Part shown: positions 41,843 through 50,490 of the stretch, piece by piece | How the letters are laid out: each line of letters starts with the position of its first letter | Position numbering within the stretch: the stretch's first letter is position 1 | From: a virus | Virus record (IMG/VR): IMGVR_UViG_3300028840_003224 | Span: 1 to 64,000 of that record | Direction: 5' to 3' (one strand) | Length of the DNA: 64,000 nt | Notes under the pieces: model-generated | The model's input: the letters and a program-made list of their open reading frames with translations, nothing else | Told to the model about the DNA's origin: nothing | The model's database searches: none | Made by a program: the position numbers and the translations under genes

Positions 41843-41935
41843 CTTATCTTCGTACTTTTGGGGGGTGTCGTCCCTCGCCTGCCGATTCACAAACCCCTGG
41901 TGGCGGGGTGTACCCCCCAAAAGTACGAAGATAAG
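41843..41935. repeat. Perfect 24-bp inverted repeat
   Basis: Bases 41843-41866 and 41912-41935 are exactly complementary over 24 bp, separated by 45 bases that themselves contain ACCCC/GGGGT. Each arm ends in a run of six G's or C's. This is the longest perfect inverted repeat I noticed in the window. It could extrude a cruciform or bind a dimeric initiator. A transposon end pair is unlikely because nothing lies between the arms. Confidence 0.75.
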
Positions 41936-41984
41936 ATTTCCCTTTATCCGCACCCATCCGCAAAGCAAGTGCCGCAGTATCAAG

Positions 41985-42014
41985 GACTTACGTCGATTTG
42001 CGGATGGCGGATGG
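41985..42014 (+). repeat. 30-bp block shared with the left control region
   Basis: This block is identical to 350-379 in the same orientation, with weaker similarity for about 40 bases further. Unlike the left copy, the upstream arm of the hairpin is not conserved here. Confidence 0.7.
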
Positions 42015-42222
42015 GCGAAACAAACGGCATAGCTTTTCATAGATATTGGCAGAAACCGACGATCCTAGGGGTAGTTGTTTTCTCCGTCCGCCATCCGCAA
42101 ATGTATTTCGAGACATCATATATGCCCTGCCGGAACGTGCCGAATCGTGCCGGAAAAAGACGAAAATAATCTCAGAAGGGCCGGAGCAGACTCGTCATTT
42201 GTTACACAATAATGATAGAGCC

Positions 42223-43161
42223 ATGAGCGATAAACAACTTTCCCACATCCCGATCAGTCAGATTTACCCGCCAACAATGTTGTTGCGGGCGGTCAAGCGT
42301 ACGACTTATCAGTGGGAAGAGTTCTGTGACTCGATCAAACGCGACGGAGTCCTGCAACCGATCCTCGTGCGGCCTCACCCGACACTGGTTGGGTATCAGG
42401 TCGTCGAAGGCAACCACAGGTACCACGCAGCGAAGCTGGCAGGCCACTCTACTATACCTTGTTACATCCGAGAGGTGACTGACAAGGAAATAGAGATCCT
42501 CCAGCTGAAGGCACAGGCCGTGAGGCCTATCAACGCAGACATGTGGGACTACGCCAAGCGTCTGCGTAAGTTAATGGATTCGGGGCACACGATCAACGAC
42601 CTGTGTTCCATTATTTGCAAGAGCCCACAGTGGGTCCGGAAGATCTTGAAGTTAAACCGGTTGTGCGACGCAGCACGTCTACCTCTAAGCAATGGGGAGA
42701 TTAAGCTGTGCGCCGCCGTAGCACTGAGTGATCTTCCGGAGCCACTGCAAGCTCGATTCGTTGAAGATGCCATGGTTATGCCCGCTGGCAAGTTTGTCGA
42801 CAGAGTTCGCGAGGCACGGCTTGATTATGAGCTGGCCATCCTGAACGGCACTGTTGAGGACAGGGACGAGGGCATCAAGCCTCGCCTACGCTCCCTGAAG
42901 CAACTGATGATTGAGTCAGACACCAAAGAGGCTGCCAACAGAGTATTGGAAGCGCGGAACGCAGAGACAGCCCTCGACGGCTGGATGGCATGCTTGGCCT
43001 GGATGATGCGTCTTGATCCGGTCACAATACAAAGCATCCGCGATGGCGTGAAGGAGGAAAAAGATGCCCGACTAACAGACCTTGAGTTCAGACGACAGAA
43101 ACGCAGAATGATTGAGAATCTTGTACCCAATATTTCACCAACTGGAGTTCCATACGAATGA
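42223..43161 (+). CDS. ParB/Spo0J-like DNA-binding protein
   Basis: The ATG at 42223 is preferred; the upstream frame from 42046 crosses the repeat region. Residues 8-75 form a ParB N-terminal domain (IPISQIYP, RDGVLQPILVRP, YQVVEGNHRYHAAKLAGH), with GNHRYHA in the place of the ParB GERR box. Residues about 115-145 form a helix-turn-helix (HTINDLCSIICKSPQWVRKIL). No ParA is present in the window, so it may be a partition protein, a regulator or a nuclease-type ParB. The motif cluster just upstream is a candidate binding site. Confidence 0.85.
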   Translation: MSDKQLSHIPISQIYPPTMLLRAVKRTTYQWEEFCDSIKRDGVLQPILVRPHPTLVGYQVVEGNHRYHAAKLAGHSTIPCYIREVTDKEIEILQLKAQAVRPINADMWDYAKRLRKLMDSGHTINDLCSIICKSPQWVRKILKLNRLCDAARLPLSNGEIKLCAAVALSDLPEPLQARFVEDAMVMPAGKFVDRVREARLDYELAILNGTVEDRDEGIKPRLRSLKQLMIESDTKEAANRVLEARNAETALDGWMACLAWMMRLDPVTIQSIRDGVKEEKDARLTDLEFRRQKRRMIENLVPNISPTGVPYE

Positions 43162-43850
43162 GTAATGAATTAGTGCCTTTCAAAGTCAACAACCTCCCCG
43201 CAGTCCAGGAAGACGTCCTGAACCAAGTCGCTGAAGTCAGCAAAGGTTCCGACTTTATCCCTCGCTTGCAGCTTGTCACCAAAGGCAAGTACGTTGACAC
43301 GGGCAAGATCGGCCCCGGTCGCTGGGGCGTGCCTCAGTCTGGTGGCGAAGAGATTATCGACCTGGGCGACCAGATCGACATCATCCCCTTCGCTGTCCGA
43401 GCCAAGGCCATCGACATGAGCGACCGTGACGCCATCGTCGCAGTCTACGATACAAAGGACCCTGAGTTCCAACGTATCAAGACCGCCCCGAAGAACACTG
43501 GCTGCATGTGGGGGCCTAGCTTCCTCGTGCTCGAACGTGCGACAGGCAAGTTGTACGAACTGTTCTTCGGCAACGCCTCGGGTCGTATGGAAGCTGGCAA
43601 GTTGCGACCCTTCCTTCCGACGGCTGACAACCAGGGTGTCCCCAGTGCTGCTAGCCTGGGCATCCGTTACAAGAGCACCAAAGAGTATGGCTGGCATGTG
43701 CCCGTCGTAACCAAGTGCTCCGAGCCGTTCGACCCGGACAATTGCCCGGCTGGCGACATCCTGAACGCGGAAGTTGAGAAGTTCAACAACCCGTCGAAGG
43801 GTGCTGAGAAGGTTGCCGAAGCGGACGCACCGAAAGGTCGCGCACGCTAA
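43158..43850 (+). CDS. Possible single-stranded DNA-binding-type phage protein (230 aa)
   Basis: The protein begins MSNELVPFKVNNLPAVQEDV and has a central region (DFIPRLQLVTKGKYVDTG, WGVPQSGGEEIIDLGDQIDI, YELFFGNASGRMEAGKLRPF) found in a family of phage proteins located beside replication genes. The charged C-terminal tail (KGAEKVAEADAPKGRAR) and abundance-type codon use recall SSB proteins, but I cannot confirm an OB fold. It overlaps ParB by ATGA and is followed by a hairpin. Confidence 0.6.
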   Translation: MSNELVPFKVNNLPAVQEDVLNQVAEVSKGSDFIPRLQLVTKGKYVDTGKIGPGRWGVPQSGGEEIIDLGDQIDIIPFAVRAKAIDMSDRDAIVAVYDTKDPEFQRIKTAPKNTGCMWGPSFLVLERATGKLYELFFGNASGRMEAGKLRPFLPTADNQGVPSAASLGIRYKSTKEYGWHVPVVTKCSEPFDPDNCPAGDILNAEVEKFNNPSKGAEKVAEADAPKGRAR

Positions 43851-43859
43851 CTAAGCATT

Positions 43860-43925
43860 CCCAGGCGGGGCGAGGCGAGCGGCATCTCGCACATTGGTGC
43901 CCACTCGCCCCGTTACTGGGTTCTT
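43860..43925 (+). terminator. Large hairpin after the SSB-like gene
   Basis: CGGGGCGAG (43866-43874) pairs with CTCGCCCCG (43904-43912), with CCCAG/CTGGG as an outer extension (43860-43864 with 43916-43920). A short TTCTTT follows. It may be a terminator or mRNA-stabilising structure. Confidence 0.5.
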
Positions 43926-43935
43926 TGGAGATACA

Positions 43936-44298
43936 ATGACAGACAGACTAAACGAAACACTTACATGGGCGGTAGACAACGATGTCAATTGTGAAGTGGT
44001 TATCAGAGACTCGTTTATTTCGATCCGCGCCACCCGAGACAACATCTTCGCACAGTTCCCCATTGCCGACGGAACAGCAGCGTCAATTGGTTCAGCTTTC
44101 TTCTCTGCTATCGACAGCCTTAAAGCTGGCACCGAATTTCATGCAACAAATGGCTTCCTGCCAGACCCTACGAAATTGTACTCAGGAGCTGGACCTGAGG
44201 CGGGCGGAAGTGGCCCTGGAGACAGCGGAGATTGCGAGGAATGTGGCCCTGGAGGCCAGCTGCCCTCACCGGACAATGAAGCCGGTTCTGGGGCATGA
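43936..44298 (+). CDS. Hypothetical protein (120 aa) with Gly/Pro-rich tail
   Basis: The ATG at 43936 follows TTTGGAG. Residues 1-85 (LNETLTWAVDNDVNCEVVIR, FISIRATRDNIFAQFPIADG) look like an alpha/beta domain. The last 35 residues are Gly/Pro-rich with a CEEC pair. The tail-coding DNA is also well coded in another frame used by the next gene. Family unknown. Confidence 0.6.
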   Translation: MTDRLNETLTWAVDNDVNCEVVIRDSFISIRATRDNIFAQFPIADGTAASIGSAFFSAIDSLKAGTEFHATNGFLPDPTKLYSGAGPEAGGSGPGDSGDCEECGPGGQLPSPDNEAGSGA

Positions 44299-44455
44299 CG
44301 GCCTGCAATGGACCGCAGGGTACGGCTGGGACGCCTCAGGCGAGCGACTGGTAGTCGGACGCGGTGAGACTCCGATGGAAGCCATGCACAGCTTCAACCG
44401 AAAGTGGTGGGGCTCAGAGATGGATGAGGTGGAAGGGAAAGGAAACAATGAATGA
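44210..44455 (+). CDS. Small hypothetical protein with dsRBD-like spacing (81 aa); start uncertain
   Basis: The reliable part is MKPVLGHDGLQWTAGYGWDA through KGNNE. A GTG at 44210 preceded by GAGG would add an Ala/Glu-rich helix (ALETAEIARNVALEASC) coded in phage-like codons; the ATG at 44276 is the alternative. The end (GETPMEAMHSFNRKWWG) is helical with aromatic residues. It overlaps its neighbours on both sides. No family is recognised. Confidence 0.5.
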   Translation: MALETAEIARNVALEASCPHRTMKPVLGHDGLQWTAGYGWDASGERLVVGRGETPMEAMHSFNRKWWGSEMDEVEGKGNNE

Positions 44456-44964
44456 GCGGAGTATCACTAGTTCAGTTCAGCAACCTGGACCTGAAGAAGT
44501 TCTTACCCGCTGCGCGTGCGGCTCTTGGGAGAAGTCTGAGCGAGCCAGCGGACTCGGTGAACGCCGACCCACCCCTGCATCACATGTTGTGTATCGCGGC
44601 TCTCAAAGAACCGAACCTGAAACCCACAGCTTCGTCCCTGGCCCCGTACGCGAATCTTTTCCATGCGGGCTTCCTTGTGGCTGCGGACGAGAGAGACTTC
44701 GCAGAACTTCTAGAAGTATGCGGAATGCCCGCATTGTTAGTCGACTCCGTGCAGCGGGGTACAATGGTTGCCTTTATTTCGGGTTCAATGTCTCAATGGC
44801 GGATGGCCGTCCTACGAGGTTGTGTGTCAACTGTGACAAGCGAAGTCAGGAAGATTTGTAATCAACTCTACGCCGAGTTCAACAAGTTGGGGTTGGCCCC
44901 GATGTTTGAAGCTCGCAAACGAGAGCATACATCAGACAACACATTCTTACTGGAACATAAATGA
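44452..44964 (+). CDS. Hypothetical protein (170 aa)
   Basis: The product is alpha/beta with a segment GTMVAFISGSMSQWRMAVLR followed by EVRKICNQLYAEFNKLG. The spacing recalls the C-terminal part of some phage ThyX-like proteins, but the FAD-binding RHRxxS motif is absent, so I do not name it. It overlaps both neighbours by ATGA. Confidence 0.6.
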   Translation: MSGVSLVQFSNLDLKKFLPAARAALGRSLSEPADSVNADPPLHHMLCIAALKEPNLKPTASSLAPYANLFHAGFLVAADERDFAELLEVCGMPALLVDSVQRGTMVAFISGSMSQWRMAVLRGCVSTVTSEVRKICNQLYAEFNKLGLAPMFEARKREHTSDNTFLLEHK

Positions 44965-46922
44965 TTGAAGAACTAAAACTTCTCAAGCAGACTAAGAGTG
45001 GCTCCTGGGTGCGTTCACCCGCCACCGTGTCTCGTGAGAATGGCCGGATCGAATTCCTCAAGTCTGACTATGCCTTGAAGGACGAGATCAAAGCAATGGC
45101 AGGGAGCAAGTGGCACGGCTTCATCGAGGGCGACAAGAGAAAGATCTGGTCGGTGTCCGACTGCACCCGCAACAACTTCCAACTCGACTACATGCAAGGC
45201 GGCAACCCATACGCTAACTGGGACAAGCCGCTACAGAACTTCATCTACGAACGGCCTTTGTTCGACCATCAGTGTTTGATGTCCGACCACTGCCTGACGT
45301 ACCACTACAAGATCCTGGCTGCCGAGATGGGCGTTGGTAAAACGCTGTCAGCCATCGAAGTGATGGAGCGGTCTGGTGTGAACGACTGGTGGTGGGTCGC
45401 CCCACGGTCTGGTCTCAACGCTGTGGACCTGGAGTTCGAGAAGTGGGGTCTGCGAACCAACCCCAACCTGATGACCTACCGTGGCTTCACTCTTGAGATC
45501 GAACGATGGGAGGCGGGCCGACCCGCACCGAAAGGTGTGATCTTCGACGAGTCTTCCCGACTCAAGTCCTGGAAGTCGAAGCGAACCAAGGCAGCTCAGC
45601 ACCTGTCTGACGCCATCCGCCGAGAGCACGGGTGGGACGGCTACGTGATCCTGATGTCTGGTACACCCGCTCCGAAGTCCCCGCTGGACTGGTGGAGTCA
45701 GTGCGAGATCTGCTACCCTGGCTTCCTGAAGGAAGGATCGGCCAAAGCGTTCGAGCAACGGCTCGGCATCTACCAAGAGAAGTACACCGACCAAGGAAAG
45801 TTCTGGACCCGCACCGCGTGGAAGGACGACGTGGAACGCTGCTCGGTTTGTGGCCAGTTCATGTGGATAGACGAGGAGCAGGAAGACGGCAGCGTCATCC
45901 GAGTGGACAACCCAATCCACATGACCGACGACATCTTCGCCTCCGACAACGCGCACACATTTGTGCCCTGTGTCAACGAAGTGGCTTACATGTACGAGCG
46001 GCTGGATGGTCTGGCTCTTCCGCTGTTGAAGAAGGACGTCCTGGACTTGCCGGACAAGGTTTACCGAGAGGTTCACCTGGAGCCGAGCAGCACCATCAAG
46101 CGTGTCGCCAAGGCCTTGGCCAAGTCGGCCCTGAGTGTCATCCAAGGCATGACGTGGCTGCGGGAGTTGTCTGACGGCTTCCAATACCGCGACGTGCAAG
46201 ACGGCGTGATCCCGTGTCCAGTGTGCAAAGGCGAAGGCGAGTGCCAGCAGTGGTTTGATGAGTCCGGTGAGACTCACGATTTCCCTGAAGGTTACGACCC
46301 AGCTGCTGCATTGGCTCGCGGCGAGATCAACTACGAGCTGCGTACTGAGCAGTGTGAGAAGTGCATGGGGTCCGGTGAGATCCCCAAAATGGTCCGCGAG
46401 ACCAAAGAAGTGAAGTGCCCGAAAGAGCAGGCCATCCGAGACCTGTTGGAAGAGAACGAAGACCAAGGCCGTCTTGTCGTCTTCGCAGGCTTCCGAGGAT
46501 CAATCGACCGGATAGTCAACGTGTGCCATGCCCAGCAATGGAACGTGGTGCGGGTCGACGGTCGCGGGTGGAAGGTCATGAGGTACGACGGTGAGCGAGT
46601 CAGCACCAAGCTGAAGCCGCTCAACTATTGGCGCAACCTTAACAACGAACGAGTCGTGTTTGTCGCGCACCCAGAGTCAGGCGGTATGGGTTTGACTCTG
46701 ACTGAGGCCAGGATGGAAGTGTTTTATAGTAACGACTTCAAACCGGAGTCGCGACGGCAGGCCGAAGACCGCATCCATCGTCCAGGCATGGACGAGAACA
46801 AGGGTGCCACCATCGTCGACCTGTTCCACCTTGGGACCGACCAGAAGGTGTTGGACGTGTTGCGAGACAATCGTCGTCTCGAAGAAATGACCTTGACAGA
46901 AATGAAGGAATCCCTAGTATGA
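44961..46922 (+). CDS. SF2 DNA helicase (SNF2/DEAD-like) with zinc inserts
   Basis: The 653-residue enzyme has AAEMGVGKTLSAIE (motif I, near residue 120), GVIFDESSRLK (motif II, near residue 193), ILMSGTPAPKSP (motif III, near residue 232) and AEDRIHRPGM (motif VI, near residue 600). Between the two motor domains are two Cys-rich inserts: CSVCGQFM near residue 294, and a DnaJ-like pair CPVCKGEGEC/CEKCMGSGE near residues 418-475. It probably remodels DNA during replication or recombination. It belongs to the forward replication block. Confidence 0.9.
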   Translation: MIEELKLLKQTKSGSWVRSPATVSRENGRIEFLKSDYALKDEIKAMAGSKWHGFIEGDKRKIWSVSDCTRNNFQLDYMQGGNPYANWDKPLQNFIYERPLFDHQCLMSDHCLTYHYKILAAEMGVGKTLSAIEVMERSGVNDWWWVAPRSGLNAVDLEFEKWGLRTNPNLMTYRGFTLEIERWEAGRPAPKGVIFDESSRLKSWKSKRTKAAQHLSDAIRREHGWDGYVILMSGTPAPKSPLDWWSQCEICYPGFLKEGSAKAFEQRLGIYQEKYTDQGKFWTRTAWKDDVERCSVCGQFMWIDEEQEDGSVIRVDNPIHMTDDIFASDNAHTFVPCVNEVAYMYERLDGLALPLLKKDVLDLPDKVYREVHLEPSSTIKRVAKALAKSALSVIQGMTWLRELSDGFQYRDVQDGVIPCPVCKGEGECQQWFDESGETHDFPEGYDPAAALARGEINYELRTEQCEKCMGSGEIPKMVRETKEVKCPKEQAIRDLLEENEDQGRLVVFAGFRGSIDRIVNVCHAQQWNVVRVDGRGWKVMRYDGERVSTKLKPLNYWRNLNNERVVFVAHPESGGMGLTLTEARMEVFYSNDFKPESRRQAEDRIHRPGMDENKGATIVDLFHLGTDQKVLDVLRDNRRLEEMTLTEMKESLV

Positions 46923-47278
46923 ACATTGCAGTCCTGCTGATGCCCAACGATATGTACTACTACCACAGCTGCATTCCCAACTCGAAGACACCTGCGAAGA
47001 TCACCGAGATATTGTACGGCCTTCGCGGCGAAGACGCCGACGTCTGCGTTGTCTGCGACTCGGAAGGTGCTGTGCTCGACATCAAGCTGAACGACACCTG
47101 CCCTGGCTACAACTACATCAAAGCAGTGTGTGCCGCCTTCGACGTGCCGATGGTGGAGTGCCTCTACGAAGGTCCTTACGTTGGCGCGACAGTGGCCAAC
47201 ATCAAGAAGGAACGCGGCGAGGTGTGTGTCAGCCCCATGTACCAGGAAGAACTGAAAGAAACGGAAGCACCATGCTAG
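46919..47278 (+). CDS. Hypothetical protein (119 aa)
   Basis: Starts in an ATGA overlap with the helicase. The sequence (MNIAVLLMPNDMYYYHSCIP, DVCVVCDSEGAVLDIKL, PYVGATVANIKKERGE) suggests a small alpha/beta fold. Two Cys pairs are visible. No family is recognised. Confidence 0.6.
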   Translation: MNIAVLLMPNDMYYYHSCIPNSKTPAKITEILYGLRGEDADVCVVCDSEGAVLDIKLNDTCPGYNYIKAVCAAFDVPMVECLYEGPYVGATVANIKKERGEVCVSPMYQEELKETEAPC

Positions 47279-47436
47279 TTCACGAACTGCTTGACAGCTT
47301 GGACACCTGCTTTCAAGACTCGCTAGTGCAAGTCGAGATCAACGGCGTCCGTCACGACATCCACCGAGCATTGGAGAACTCAGAGAGCCTCGTCCTAGTG
47401 GTCGACCTCGATGAGGAAGAAAGGGAAATGCGTTGA
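47272..47436 (+). CDS. Small acidic protein (54 aa)
   Basis: The short frame MLVHELLDSLDTCFQDSLVQ... ends with an acidic run (DLDEEEREMR). It overlaps the upstream stop by seven bases and the downstream TTG start by four, which supports it being translated. Function unknown. Confidence 0.55.
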   Translation: MLVHELLDSLDTCFQDSLVQVEINGVRHDIHRALENSESLVLVVDLDEEEREMR

Positions 47437-48599
47437 AAGTTCAAGATGCCTGCCCGGCTTGTGGCACAGTGGACGTGTACCCCTTGATCGATATGGGTCG
47501 GCAGCCGCTTTCATTAGTGGCTCTGACCAAGACCAAGGGCGACTCTGAGTGTCAGCTGCGGCTGCCAATCACGATCTCGATCTGCGAGCAGTGTGGGCAC
47601 TGCTTCAACACCAGCTTCACACACGAGGTGGAGTATTCCGGCGAAGGCTGTCGCATGTGGAACAATGGCCACAGGTGGCTGCGACATATGGAAGAGCTGG
47701 CCGGAAGCGTCAACTACCGATATGGAACCGTACCGACCGTGCTGGAGATTGGGGCTGGCAACTGCGAGTTCCTCGACATGCTGGACCCTGGGTTCATCAA
47801 GATCGCAGTGGACCCGGCAGCCAACAAGGGAGGCTGCGAGGATCAGAACATTCATGTCGAGAAGAACTACTTCGACCCGAGCCGCCATCTTCCTAATGGC
47901 GCTGGCGACTTGGTCGTGGTTATGCGACATCTCCTGGAACACATGGAGGACCCGAAGAGTTTCATGGAGGGCATCGCCCAAGCCCGTCGACACTTCGGCA
48001 AGAACGCCAATGTTGTTGTGGAAGTGCCCAGCATCGAGAACGCCCTGACCGACACACGACTGGCAGACTGGACGTACGAGCACCCGCAGCACTTCACACG
48101 GGCCAGCTTGGTCAGTCTGATGCAACGTGCCGGGTTCGAGACGGACGCTTGCTACAGGTCCTACGGCGGCGAGGTGCTGGTTTACATCGGCCATGTCCTA
48201 CCGTTCGAGGAGGACACCTTCTGCAAGTTGCGCGACAGCTTTAACAAGATGTCGTTCACCTGCTGCAAGATCGGAGCCGAACTCAAAGACATGGACAGCG
48301 TGGCCTACTGGGGCGGTGCTGGCAAGTCGGCGATGTTCCTGAACTACCTCGGCGTTCCTGAAGACGCTCTGGTGGTGGACAGCGACGAGAACAAGGTCGG
48401 CATGTACGTTCCTGGGACTGGCATCCAGATCACGTCCCCAGAGAAGCTGCTGATCGACCACGTAGACACAATTGTTATAACGACTGCTTGGCGTAAGGCA
48501 GACATCGCCGAAGAGATCAAGCGTCGCAACATCCCGTGCAACCGCATCCTGTCTTTCGAGCAGGGCAAATTAGTGGAGGTCGACCGTGGCCAGGAATAA
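47433..48599 (+). CDS. SAM-dependent C-methyltransferase of the sugar-modifying type
   Basis: The start is TTG at 47433, overlapping the previous stop, with AAGGGA upstream. Three domains are visible. An N-terminal zinc ribbon (CPACG near residue 7, CEQCG near 51) matches Methyltransf_13. A Rossmann methyltransferase core has VLEIGAGNCEFLDML near residues 103-118 and VVVMRHLLEHMEDPKSFM. The C-terminal domain (VAYWGGAGKSAMFLNYLGVP, YVPGTGIQITSPEKLL) matches Methyltransf_14. This is the layout of C-3 methyltransferases acting on nucleotide-linked sugars. Its neighbour is a glycosyltransferase, so a modified glycan is likely. Confidence 0.88.
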   Translation: MKVQDACPACGTVDVYPLIDMGRQPLSLVALTKTKGDSECQLRLPITISICEQCGHCFNTSFTHEVEYSGEGCRMWNNGHRWLRHMEELAGSVNYRYGTVPTVLEIGAGNCEFLDMLDPGFIKIAVDPAANKGGCEDQNIHVEKNYFDPSRHLPNGAGDLVVVMRHLLEHMEDPKSFMEGIAQARRHFGKNANVVVEVPSIENALTDTRLADWTYEHPQHFTRASLVSLMQRAGFETDACYRSYGGEVLVYIGHVLPFEEDTFCKLRDSFNKMSFTCCKIGAELKDMDSVAYWGGAGKSAMFLNYLGVPEDALVVDSDENKVGMYVPGTGIQITSPEKLLIDHVDTIVITTAWRKADIAEEIKRRNIPCNRILSFEQGKLVEVDRGQE

Positions 48600-50490
48600 G
48601 AAACGACAGAAGCAGCTGGACGCGAAGCGCAAGACCAAGTCGCTGCGACAGAAGGCGGTGTCCGAGCAGCTCATCATCGAGCCCACCAAAGAGACGGGCA
48701 TCCCCGCACTGAATTACAATGCGTGCTTGAAGGCGGTCACCGCTCGCGACCCCAAGGTCTGGGACTTGATCATCAAGTACCTGCTGTTCTTCGAGTCGCA
48801 TCACTTCACCAAGTTCTCCACTGCGGCCATCAAGGTGCTGAATGAATTCGTTCAGATCACCAACACGGCTTTGATGGACGAAGAGTTTGTGCCGAACGAC
48901 AATCACGCACAAGGCCTCGTCCAGGTGGGTCACTTGTACCAGCACATCGTGGCCCTTACCGGCTACGAAACAACGGACGGCCCGCTGCGGAATGTGCTCA
49001 TCACAAAGGACAACGCAGCCAAGGTTCTGATGTTGCAGAACCCTCGATGCGTGACCCAGATCTCTCAGGACAACTTGTTCGCAGTCAGCCCGATACTGGC
49101 TTCGATGTGGTACCAAACCTACTTGCTCGGTATTTCGTCGCCTACCAATGTCATTCAGGCGAACATGTACAATCACATCAAGAACATCGACTCCCGGTGG
49201 GAGCCGTACTCGAACCACGTGTCTGGCATGTACTTCTCCAGCACCTATCATTGCCCTGAGCATGTACGCAACCTGAAGGCCATCATGAACACGGCCATGA
49301 AGAAGGCCATCAAAGAGAAGCTGAACTGGACGTTCACCAACAACCCAGACCCGAAGTCAATCGCGATCATCACCAACCGGTGGCACCGCAACCACGCAGT
49401 GTACAAGTCCGCTGGCCCGCTGGTAGAGCAGTGGAAGGACAAGTACAAGCTGACCCTGATCTGGACCGGAGAGCACAACCCAGACACGATAGTGACCGAC
49501 TACTTCGACTCGGTGCACAAGTGCTACTTCCGACAGGACGGCGGAATTGAGATGCCTGAGGCGTTGGTCGACAACGACTTCCAGATGGTATACTTCCCTG
49601 ACATCGGCATGTCGGACGAGAGCATCTGGCTGAGCAACTGTCGCATGGCCCCGATCCAAGCGGTCGGCTACGGTCACCCTGACACGACCGGCGACAACAA
49701 CGAAATCGACTACCACTTCGGTGGCGACGTCGAGAAGGACTGCGACCCAGAGGCCTACTCTGAGACTCGCGTCATGATCCCTGGTCTCGCACAAGAGCCC
49801 GCGTGGCCGACGTACGAGAGGAAGCACAACTACAAGGCTGACGGCATCGTTCGCATCAACTGCGTGTGGGGCCCCGACAAATACAACAACACGTTGTTGC
49901 AGATAGTCGGTGCTATCAACCAGCGAGTCATCGCCCTGAAGAAGGAAGCCGAATCGGAGCCAGTGCTCGACCACGAGTTCCACTTCTTCGCCAGCCCTGG
50001 GGTCAACCGCTACGCTGCGTTGCCTAGCTTCGTCAACGAGGCCCGCAAGATCGTGCCGAACATGATCATGCACAACGCACAGGAGTATTACGACTACATG
50101 GAGAACGCGGAGCAGCACGACCTCTCCCTGAACTCCTTCCCGTTCGGATGCTACAACGTTCTGATAGAGAGCCTCTACATGGGGCTGCCTTTCATCACGA
50201 TGGTCGGCTCTCGGTTCTACAACCGGGCCGGTATGTGGCTGAACGATCAGGTTGGCATGAGCGAGAACAACGTGACCTCGCCTCGTGACTTTGTCGAGCG
50301 AGCAGCCGAGCTGATCGTCGACCCGGAGAAACTTGCCGCGCAGCGGGAGCACTTGGCAAGCCTGAACCTGAAGGAACGACTGTTCACACTCAAGGGAAAC
50401 TACTTCCTTGAAGCCTTAGAGTACACACTAAAGAATCACCCTTTTACTGAAACGAAACTCATCGGAGAACCAAATGACCAAGCTGAATGA
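48586..50490 (+). CDS. GT-B glycosyltransferase, GT41 (OGT/HMW1C)-like
   Basis: The GTG at 48586 follows GGAGGT. The basic N-terminus (MARNKKRQKQLDAKRKTKS) leads into a helical region, then a GT-B enzyme. Signature parts are QAVGYGHPDTTGDNNEIDYH near residues 359-378 and LNSFPFGCYNVLIESLYMGL near 516-535, followed by PFITMVGSRFYNRAG. These match the acceptor and UDP-sugar binding segments of O-GlcNAc transferases and HMW1C-type N-glycosyltransferases. It could glycosylate proteins, possibly virion proteins. It overlaps the methyltransferase gene by 14 bases. Confidence 0.85.
   Translation: MARNKKRQKQLDAKRKTKSLRQKAVSEQLIIEPTKETGIPALNYNACLKAVTARDPKVWDLIIKYLLFFESHHFTKFSTAAIKVLNEFVQITNTALMDEEFVPNDNHAQGLVQVGHLYQHIVALTGYETTDGPLRNVLITKDNAAKVLMLQNPRCVTQISQDNLFAVSPILASMWYQTYLLGISSPTNVIQANMYNHIKNIDSRWEPYSNHVSGMYFSSTYHCPEHVRNLKAIMNTAMKKAIKEKLNWTFTNNPDPKSIAIITNRWHRNHAVYKSAGPLVEQWKDKYKLTLIWTGEHNPDTIVTDYFDSVHKCYFRQDGGIEMPEALVDNDFQMVYFPDIGMSDESIWLSNCRMAPIQAVGYGHPDTTGDNNEIDYHFGGDVEKDCDPEAYSETRVMIPGLAQEPAWPTYERKHNYKADGIVRINCVWGPDKYNNTLLQIVGAINQRVIALKKEAESEPVLDHEFHFFASPGVNRYAALPSFVNEARKIVPNMIMHNAQEYYDYMENAEQHDLSLNSFPFGCYNVLIESLYMGLPFITMVGSRFYNRAGMWLNDQVGMSENNVTSPRDFVERAAELIVDPEKLAAQREHLASLNLKERLFTLKGNYFLEALEYTLKNHPFTETKLIGEPNDQAE

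Larger units (their letters stand above)
41815..42099. repeat. Cluster of six ATCCGCA motifs (right copy)
   Basis: ATCCGCA or TGCGGAT occurs at 41815-41821, 41835-41841, 41946-41952, 41956-41962, 41999-42005 and 42093-42099. The same word is clustered in the left control region. Its position beside a ParB-type gene makes a partition or regulatory binding site possible. Confidence 0.55.
41711..42222. other. Divergent control region between the primase and ParB genes
   Basis: No gene is supported here; open frames cross repeats and lack ribosome sites. It contains two copies of the TACACAATAATG element facing outward, a 24-bp perfect inverted repeat, six ATCCGCA motifs and the 30-bp block shared with the left end. 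An origin, partition or master promoter region between a replication operon and a ParB gene is a reasonable inference. Confidence 0.7.

Noticed and set aside
41843-41935. Insertion sequence or transposon ends
   Set aside because: The 24-bp inverted arms enclose only 45 bases and there are no flanking target duplications that I can see.
44452-44964. Thymidylate synthase ThyX
   Set aside because: The spacing of a C-terminal segment is similar, but the RHRxxS-type signature and flavin-binding residues are missing.
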